From contig JAYKYS010000001.1 in assembly GCA_036924285.1 (NCBI GenBank), positions 31,681,501 through 31,745,500 of the forward strand: a DNA stretch of 64,000 nucleotides. The letters run 5' to 3'. Positions 56,749-64,000 of the stretch are shown in pieces. The notes under the pieces are model-generated. The model saw only the letters and a list, made by a program, of their open reading frames with translations. It was not told where the DNA came from and searched no databases. The DNA comes from Asterella californica (lineage: Eukaryota > Streptophyta > Marchantiopsida > Marchantiales > Aytoniaceae). The number at the start of each line of letters is the position of its first letter. Position 1 is the stretch's first letter. The position numbers were made by a program, and so were the translations under genes.

Positions 56749-56926
56749 GTGGCGAAAGTATTGTTGCAGTATCTGCAACGATACTACAAGTTTTTCATGG
56801 CAGCTGGGACGAGACATGTCTTAATGACGGATGGGAATTATCATTCGGGTCCTCTTCGTGCTGTGTGTTGCCTGCATGAGAGAAATAACAATGAGAGCAA
56901 TGAAGGGAGCACAAAAACTATAGATA

Positions 56927-56954
56927 GAAAGCGCTGAAATAATTCAGCGCTTTC
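56927..56954. repeat. 12-bp perfect hairpin, 4-nt loop
   Basis: GAAAGCGCTGAA, ATAA, TTCAGCGCTTTC. Confidence 0.85.
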
Positions 56955-56959
56955 TTCAT

Positions 56960-57560
56960 ATAGTCTCTTGGCTTGTAGGTTGCAGTCCAAAGCGCTACAG
57001 ATTGATATGTATTGGGACCGAATATGTACATCCTAGAAGTTGGGCACCATTCTCGTTCTCGGAGTACTGGGCGAGGCAGCAAGAATGTAATCCTCCTCAT
57101 CCACCAAGTCGGATTCAGGCTGTTCGACAATTAAGTAACGAGCACGTGTTTATGTAAAAAAGACATTATCAGTGTTTGCAATGATGACCGTTTCGAGATG
57201 AACTATAGCTTTCCACAAGGAGTCACAGCGTGTCTTTTGAATTCCATAGGCAATCAGTCATCGACAAGAATGAGTATACTTACTGGACCTCAAGCACTTT
57301 TTGAGAGTTGTGGATATCTGCTTCAGAATTTATTAAACTGCAAGGCGCGTTGAAGAATATCGATGTAGTTCAGTTCAGTTCAATTCTTTGTATCTACGGC
57401 ACCCAAAAGAATAAACAGTTCTTCACCGTCCTCCAGCATACTGGTAGTGATGTTTTTCATAGCCGATTGGTGGTGTGCCTCAGCCTTGTCCTTCATATAG
57501 TAGCCAACCATACCCACGAAGATATGGATCCCTCTGTTAGTCAGCGTTTTACACAAGCTT
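56960..57560 (-). pseudogene. coding remnant of a probable transposon protein, unrecognised
   Basis: The minus strand from about 57545 reads IHIFVGMVGYYMKDKAEAHH, then MLEDGEELFILLGAVDTKN, a TGA, and then TELNYIDILQRALQFNKF before another stop. The sense continues smoothly across the first stop, so it is decayed coding sequence. A later piece near 57110-57040 (DLVDEEDYILAAS) is in another frame. The GMVGYxxKD pattern recalls repetitive transposon proteins of algae and bryophytes, but I cannot name the family with confidence. Confidence 0.4.
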
Positions 57561-57780
57561 CCCCTTCGAGTGATCTATTAGCTCCCTTCCACCCTAGAAG
57601 CATGATGATACGTTGTTTCACCTGAAGATTGCTACTAACCTCAAGCAAATTACCCTCTTTACATGCAAGTGTCAGAGATTCCTGTCTCTCTCGATGGATA
57701 ATAGCTCACCTGTGCACTCATCTTGAAGAAACTGACACAAAAGTGATCAATATTTCCATGTCAAGATCAGTAGTTAACAG

Positions 57781-59637
57781 TGTCGTGTCAGATTTTGCAT
57801 GAAAGATGTCCAGGAAAACGTGAGGTTCCTAGCTGTGGAGATGTAATGTGTTGAACAGAGACAAGCAAGAGAGAAACAAGCACGAAAACAAACGTCGCCA
57901 TATATACCAACTCTCAACATATATACACTACCGGTTCTTTCTCCCTAAGAACAAAAAACTGAGAAACAGACCAGAGTGGTATGTAACGTGCTTCAAAATC
58001 CCTTAAAACGAGTCCTTAAATCTCAACCTAGACTTAAAATTATCGAAGCATAGCTCAAAGCAAGAGAAACATCTTTTTGCTAACAAAAAGAGCTACACCA
58101 GTATCACACTGTTCAAACCTAAGTCCAAACCACATCCATGTACAAGCTCTAAGCTAAAGCTAGCTACCACAAGCCGTACATAACCAACTAGATCTCTAAC
58201 GAACTCAAAATAGTAAAAACCATAGCGAAGGATCTGGAAAAGGTCTATTTGAGAACTTTCTCCTTTTGCTGAACGTTCTTCAGATATCGATAGCGTCTTC
58301 TTCTCTGACTCTGTTGGCCCAAGAAACCTTCAGATCCAACTCACGACAGCCGAGATATCACCGATTTTTGATCGCAATGAACTTTAAAAAACTCCTCCTT
58401 GTGGCTTAAAACTACATACACCGCTCAAACGGATTGTCTGATCTGATATCCATTTTCTCTGGTAGGTAGATCTAGCTACCTTGAACCCAACAACACTCCA
58501 AACAAGCCGTTTGGAGTTTCTCTCGCAAAACCACGTAAGAAATTTGATCGCAAGATGCAGAAAACTGACATAAATCGACTTCCTATGGCTCAAACTTGCT
58601 TACCACCCAAACCAACAATCCAATCCACGTACTATCTTCTCCTCTGCATAGATGAAGACTCCTTGCTGACATAGACACCAAGAACGAAGAGCTTGGCTCA
58701 CCGATCAGAGAAAAAAACTCAATTTCAGGTCGCAGACGATGAAAAACAAACATAAGCGCTTCTGTGTGAATCAATTTCACTCGGAACTCCCAAACTATCC
58801 GATGAAACTTCATATCGTCTTCAATTTCCTAAAGAACTCGATGTTCTAATCTCGATGGATCCAAGGACAACAAGTTTGGACTCCAGAACGGCCCGAACGG
58901 CCCGAACGGTCCAACTCTCCTTCATAGGTTACTGAAGTACTCCAAATCCTCTCCCTGCGTCTTAATTTCTCTAAGAACACAATCCTCTATCCGTCTCTTC
59001 ATGAACCATCTAACCAGTGCGTAGCTTGCACAGATTTCAATCCAACATCACCTTGTGTGATCCGGGATCACCCAAATTCCCAAACTGTCCATCGATAGAT
59101 CGTAGAAACAAATTGGTCCCTTAAGCTGCCCCCTTACGTCAATTGTTGTACGTACAAGTTTTGTCAGATTATCCAGAAGCAGGCCCCTTGCATCTTAGTG
59201 TAGCACTAGGAGCCACAAATACCCAATTAGCAATAGTAAACTAAGGCCTAGCTTGATTTTCTCTTATTTCCAATCGCGTAACTTCTCCACTAGGCATCTA
59301 AATGAAATAGACAAAGTGTCAATGGAAAGTTGACAATGAGCTCTACCCATCGATGTAATAAAAATGGAGATCCGAAGTTGTGCAAAAAGTCCTTAAGCTG
59401 AAGTCTAGCTTATTTTTCTCATCTTTCGAGTCTCGTAATTTCTCCACTAAGCGTCTAAATGAAATAGATAAAATGCTTATAAAGAGTTGACAACGAGCTC
59501 TACCCATCGATGTAATGAAAGTGAAGATCCAAAGTTGTGCAAAAAGCCTCACTTTTAGTCCCATGAGTGTATTTTGGAGCGATAAGGATAAGTACCAGAA
59601 ACAAATTTTCAAATAGGAGCCGGTCCACGACACGACA
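57781..59637 (-). repeat. family 1 LTR, reverse orientation
   Basis: In plus order it begins TGTCGTGTCAGA and ends CACGACACGACA. It follows a pol end and PPT read from the right, so it is a 3' LTR. It is 1857 bp. Landmarks at 59246 and 59403 are 157 bp apart, and only two of the three tandem units seem to remain, against three in the copies at 3.0 and 17.8 kb. Confidence 0.85.
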
Positions 59638-60668
59638 TCCACTCCCTCTAAACCTGTGCATCCTCCAGTATGCACCACAGATACCAATCAAGGAGTAGAC
59701 CGGCACGCACCTCGTCTTGTCTTCCTACTCCCCATCATAATCGACTTATTTTCAAGATCTTCTGCATAATCCTCATCCTCAAACTGAAACTCTGTTAAGA
59801 TATCTGCTAGATCGACCTCCTCATCTCTCTTTTTGAAAATCTTGACATGTTTATCTATCATTGGTACCTTATAGCTTGTTTCGTCCAACTCTAGCAAAGC
59901 GTAAGTTGCATTATCATGAACCTTCTTCACCACGTATGAACCAAACCATCTTTTGGAAAACTTTCACAGTGCACTACGTTGGTTGTCTAGACTATTGTCA
60001 TAGACTAACACTATTGTCACCTTCATTTTCCTAGGTCTTAAACGATGTCGCTGATCAAATCTGACTTTGTTCTTCAACCGTGCTTCTCGTAGCCTATCCA
60101 AAGCAGATTTGATATCCTCAGGTCTTCTCTCTAACTGTTCAATTCGAATAGCAAGAAGTTCTTTCCTGATCAGATTGTCCTTCCAAGGTAAAACACTCCA
60201 TGTCAGAACGTGTTCTTCATTTGACATGATAGGTTTCTGACCTGTGATGAGCTCCATTGGCATGTAACCTGTTACCGAGTTGTGCGTCGTTCGATTTACC
60301 CATAACGCAAATGGTAAGAGTCGAAGTCACTCGCGCACTCTTCTGTTGCAGGTCTTCACCAAAACCTTCACTATGGACAGGTGAAACAGATGATCGCATT
60401 TGCTCTTGGCATTCCCTTCGGAGTTGTATGCAGTTGTCAATGACACACTCACCCCACATCTTCAAAGAATTCACGAGCCTCATGTGCATCTAACTCTCCT
60501 CGATCTGCAGTGATCCTTCTCACACATCCATATAAACAAACAACCTCTTCCAAGAGAAATCTACATACCCCTTCAGTTGTCTTTGGCCGAAAGGTCCTAC
60601 CATCGACTTGATTTGAAAGATCTTCTCGAGCAAGTACTAAGTATCTCATCTACCACAATCCAACCGGC
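59638..60668 (-). pseudogene. 3' end of a family 1 pol (integrase core and tail)
   Basis: From 60649 leftward: MRYLVLAREDLSNQV and ITADRGELDAHEAREFF, then a frameshift near 60480. After it come the ELITGQKPIM, HVLTWSVLPW and RFDQRHRLRPR segments, and finally VKKVHDNATYALLELDE with KHVKIFKKRDEE (59933-59688). The homology ends near 60668 against SINE sequence, so the rest of the element is missing. Together with 57781-59637 it is a truncated minus-strand copy. Confidence 0.85.
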
Positions 60669-60820
60669 AGGACATCTAGTATCCCGCACTTAGACAACTT
60701 GGTGCCCCTCATATTCTCCCGAAGGGGCCAGCCTACTCCAAGCCGGTTGTGAGTCTGAGGGGATTTGATCCGGAGACCTCCTCCCTAAAAGTTTCTCAGC
60801 TACACCACAGAAGCTGATCT
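60669..60820 (-). mobile_element. second tRNA-derived SINE
   Basis: The minus strand has a box A-like TGGTGTAGCTGAGAAAC near 60800-60784, a GGGAGGAGGTCTCCGG segment and box B GGATCAAATCCCC (about 60764-60752). A body with CCCTTCGGGAGAATATGAGG follows. The GGAGGAGGTCT...GGATCAAATCC core is shared with 51880-52258, so both belong to related SINEs. It sits at the broken edge of the pol remnant. Confidence 0.6.
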
Positions 60821-61616
60821 CACAACTGGTTTTAGAGACCAGTTTTTAAGCTGATATGCTAGCAAAGTGCGGTATTTTGTCTTTCATTCACTAACACAAA
60901 GTGCGATAACTTTCTCTAGACATGGTCTTTTTGAGCATTTCTAAATGCAAACAAATACTACACACTATAATCTACATGAGAAAAATCTAAAAGATATTTT
61001 TCGAACTCAGTCAGATTTATGGTAAATTTCTCGGTATCAGAAATCTTGTAGAAGACTCCAAGTAACTTTTTGCCTGCAACTCTGTTTGTAACTTTTGAAC
61101 ATACCATGGTGATCAGCGCGACGAGACAGACATGATGGTGTTTTCAGATTTTCCAATGCTCACTTCCTCCAGATTCGACTTCTCTGAGATCTTAACTTCA
61201 CTAAGAGAGACTAACTTCTAACAAAGATGTGAATTATTTACTATCTGAAATAATTCACATCACGACACAGAGATATATCGAAAAGATAAAACTCTTAGAA
61301 TTTATCTCGAACACAATAAAAGATCGAGTGGATTCTGATTTAAACCTTGATGGATTACGCATATTAACAAAAAGTTTTTGCATTATGCACAATTTTCTTT
61401 GTTGAGTACTACATTGCACTATGAAAGCCACTTGACTGCAAATGTGTTTTAATGCACCTGATGCGGTGATCGCACTAAGTTTTTTGGTGTGTATTAATGA
61501 TCTGATTTGTTCGGTGTGTTTTAACCCATCGTCATTTTAACCCATCGCCATGTAGTGAATTGTTCGGTTGTTTCAACACACCGTCGTACCATGCACATAT
61601 AGTATTCAATGTGTTT
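60821..61616. other. intergenic, no gene recognised
   Basis: AT-rich with short frames. It contains a perfect 14-bp inverted repeat (GATGTGAATTATTT, loop 8 nt) at 61226-61261. Confidence 0.4.
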
Positions 61617-61860
61617 AACCCACAAGGTGACAGTGAGAGAATCACACTGAATTTAGGGAGGTATACTGAATCAAGTTTTAACCCACCTGGTGTCATGATG
61701 CGAAGATCACACTGAATACAATTAGGTGTTTTTCAACCACCTGGTGCGATCGTGCGAGGACCACATTGAATATAGTCGAGTACTTTCCAACCCATCTGGT
61801 GCGACGTACTAAGATCGCACTGAATATAGTCGAGTACTCGGTGCGATAAAGGTACGATCT
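61617..61860. repeat. degenerate about 55-bp tandem repeat
   Basis: Units like AACCCAxCTGGTGCGA...ATCGCACTGAATATAGT start at 61617, 61680, 61735 and 61789, spacings 63, 55 and 54. GGTGCGAT half-units continue to about 61860. Looser ancestors (AACCCATCG) appear from about 61520. Confidence 0.7.
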
Positions 61861-62107
61861 CCTTACGATTGCATTGAGTGCGATATCCTTATGATCGCTG
61901 TGAAGCCTTGGATTTCCAGTTTGTTAGAATTTTTGTTTTTGTTAGATAAAACAGTAGATTAGTTAGTATAGATGATAGATAGGATAATTTTAGTGTAGTA
62001 TAGAGTTTCTTAGCCGAAGGATGATGCTGAACAAGAATACGGAACCTGTGAAGTGTATCTCTTTGGAATAATAACCTAGCTGCATTCTTCAGACGAAGAG
62101 CTTTCCA

Positions 62108-64000
62108 GTGATACCTCATTTGTTGGGAATGGACATGGACGATGAAGTTATGGCTCAAAAAAGAAGGACCAAAACAGGAAAGAAACAGTCCTTCGTGGTT
62201 GCCTTAACACTCCTTCACGATCGAGGGACCTTACACGTGAGGAGACGAGAAGGAGAAAGCTATAAGAAGAGTCAAAAAGCAAATCACTTTACTATTTCTA
62301 CTCGCGAGTTTATTGTAGCGCTCCGCATCGATCGAACGAGAGTGGAAGAAGCCTGTCTTCGGCGAAGAGTCTCTTCTAGGATTTTGTGCGGAGGAGTAAC
62401 GAGATCTACCTTCGGCGAAGTCAGAAGTCGAGTTCAGTTGGCGAAATCTGAAGTCTGAGCTTTTCACGAATAAGTGCCGAGTGAGGAAGTGTCGTAATCG
62501 CAGAGGACGAAGGAACTTCGGATCTTCGGGGAAGATAAGGGATGCAGACGGCGAGGAAGCCGAAGCTGAAGACCATTGCGACGAAGTGGCCGGACTTCAG
62601 TCCGTATCGAGAGCGATTGGAGGAAATGAGAATGATCTTTCTGATGGAGAACTAGGGAGTGATATTTTCGGATCTAATGCAGGAGATCCTCATCTGTAAG
62701 GGACATACTTCAGAAGATCTTCGGACGAGGTCACTCAATTGGACGTTACCACATTGGAGCTTTGTCTTGAGAATCGACGATGCAGGAAGACCGGGTGACC
62801 TAATGTACGACAGCACCTACAAGTCATCTTCGAACAAAGTGGCGAAGTACAACGAATTATTCTCAACGATGCCGATGGGATCGAATGGACTCAAGGTACA
62901 TAGTTATATCGATCCCTTCAAAAGAGATGTCGCAATCGTCCTCAACACTATTTTCAAGCCGCAACGTACTTCGTATATGACCAATTGGCAGATACACTTC
63001 ATCGAACAGATCTTCGGGGGTAGAAAGACGTATTGAGCGAAGATCTTTCACGAACATGTCTAGAAGCTGTACGCCAACTTCGACGATGGTGGATCTACCT
63101 ACTTCGTGACATTTGCAGTGGTGTTCTATCGAGAGATGAAGTTGTTATCCCCAGAAGAAGAGGAGAAGTTCGAGCGAAGGATGACGTCTGAAGATGAGCT
63201 TCTAATGGAACCAACTCCTCGAAGAGAAGAAATGACAACTCTGGTGACTTAGGCCGGACCTAGTACTCGGACGAAGAGGAAGATGACGGAAGCAGGGACT
63301 TCGGGTGGCGCGACTTCACGACAGAAGAAGAAGACGAAGAGGACCACCACGACTTCGGACGATGGAGCCGAAGATGTATAGACTCCGGCACGATCGTCTT
63401 CAGTGGAGATTGTAGGAGAAACATATCCTAGAAGAAGTCAGCCGACGAAGGACCAGGAAGCATTCATGATACGAAGAGTTCCTTCGGGGGCTACACTTCG
63501 AGAACCTCCTTCGGAAGCAACTCGAACTTCACCGCGACTTGACAAAGCCACAACTTCGGCACCACGAGATCCAAGCATAGGAAAGGAGTTGCATATGTTA
63601 GAGAAGACACTGGAGTTTCTCAGTGACACGGCATTATCTATTTTGGCGGAATTGGACATGCAGCGACATGTATACGAGAACGAGACGAAGGTGCCCTTAT
63701 CCTTAAGTGACCTTCTTAGCGCAGTACACTTCGGACGATAAGGATGGCTTACGGAGAAGGATAACCTCTTGAACAAGCTTGAAGACTCTTCGGACGAAGT
63801 GAAGAAGTTGACTACGGAGCGTGACACTTTGGTAGTCGCGATATCAGAGGATCATGTCAAGGCTTCGAGAGAAATACAAGATTGGCAAGCGAAGTTCAAC
63901 CTAATGACTTCGCGATTCCATGACATGAAGTCGGAGAAGGAAGCTTTACTGGAGCAGTTGGCTACCAAGGATGAAGAACTAGCCAAGCTACAGAAGGCGA
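62108..64000 (+). pseudogene. decayed charged/coiled-coil ORF of a repetitive family, runs off the window
   Basis: An opening frame at 62108-62458 (ATG at 62129, MDMDDEVMAQKRRTKTGKK) is basic. A second piece is at 62481-62699. The main frame runs from 62659 to the window end and is interrupted by TGA 63034, TAG 63061, TAG 63250, TAG 63379 and TAA 63739. It reads an N-terminal globular part (WTLPHWSFVLRIDDAGRPGD, IDPFKRDVAIVLNTIFKPQ, HFIEQIFGG, LLSPEEEEKFERR), a basic KRKMTEAGTSGG linker, then a coiled coil (EKDNLLNKLEDSSDEVKKL onward). I recall similar proteins as a high-copy family in Marchantia, of unknown function and possibly transposon-derived. Codons rich in CTTCGG/ACTTCGG give it an unusual DNA texture. 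Confidence 0.55.

Noticed and set aside
1..64000. CRISPR arrays, bacterial operons, rRNA genes, organellar insertions
   Set aside because: None seen. The tandem arrays present have no spacer structure, and gene content is eukaryotic nuclear.

Overview
The window reads as nuclear DNA of a land plant, most likely a bryophyte and probably a liverwort of the Marchantia type. The strongest evidence is a multi-exon gene on the minus strand (22.1-27.4 kb) that joins an alpha/beta-hydrolase domain, an NB-ARC domain and a long leucine-rich-repeat tail. This 'HNL' class of NBS-LRR gene was originally described from liverworts. Spliceosomal introns, nested LTR retrotransposons, a LINE, tRNA-derived SINEs and a CACTA/TNP2-like transposase remnant fit a plant nucleus. 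The species call is inference.

Layout. 1-22 kb is a nest of retroelements. A Ty3/gypsy Pol (8-2899) with a single in-frame stop runs into an LTR (2974-4548). That LTR also serves as the 5' LTR of a second, composite element ending in a truncated LTR at 21344. The composite element's pol is interrupted twice. The first interruption is a complete 8.5-kb element of a sister family in the opposite orientation (7707-16245, LTRs of 1385 and 1386 bp). The second is a solo LTR (17693-19697). Both families carry the same 17-nt primer-binding-site candidate, which looks complementary to plant tRNA-Trp. A Ty1/copia gag fragment (21345-22019) abuts the immune-receptor gene.

22.1-27.4 kb holds the HNL gene, five exons with phase-0 introns. 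It has two in-frame stops, a Cys in place of the hydrolase nucleophile Ser, and an IHK triplet where MHD is expected. 27.4-33.3 kb is AT-rich and shows no convincing gene. 33.3-36.2 kb is a 5'-truncated, decayed LINE on the minus strand. 36.2-42.3 kb has short uncertain ORFs, tandem duplications and hairpins. 42.3-47.5 kb holds an unrecognised minus-strand multi-exon gene or pseudogene with a SAM-like domain and an 82-bp tandem array with splice-like motifs. 49-51 kb is a set of mutual duplications. 51.9-55 kb contains a SINE followed by a decayed TNP2-type transposase on the plus strand. 57.8-60.7 kb is another minus-strand Ty3/gypsy piece (LTR plus the end of pol), then a SINE. 62.1 kb to the end is a decayed, highly charged coiled-coil ORF of a repetitive family, cut by the window edge.

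Few genes look intact. Most reading frames are interrupted by stops that a single C-to-T (or G-to-A) change would create. Several perfect or near-perfect short-loop inverted repeats lie between 37 and 61 kb, one inside the transposase remnant. Together these suggest a silenced, methylated, repeat-rich region around one immune-receptor locus.
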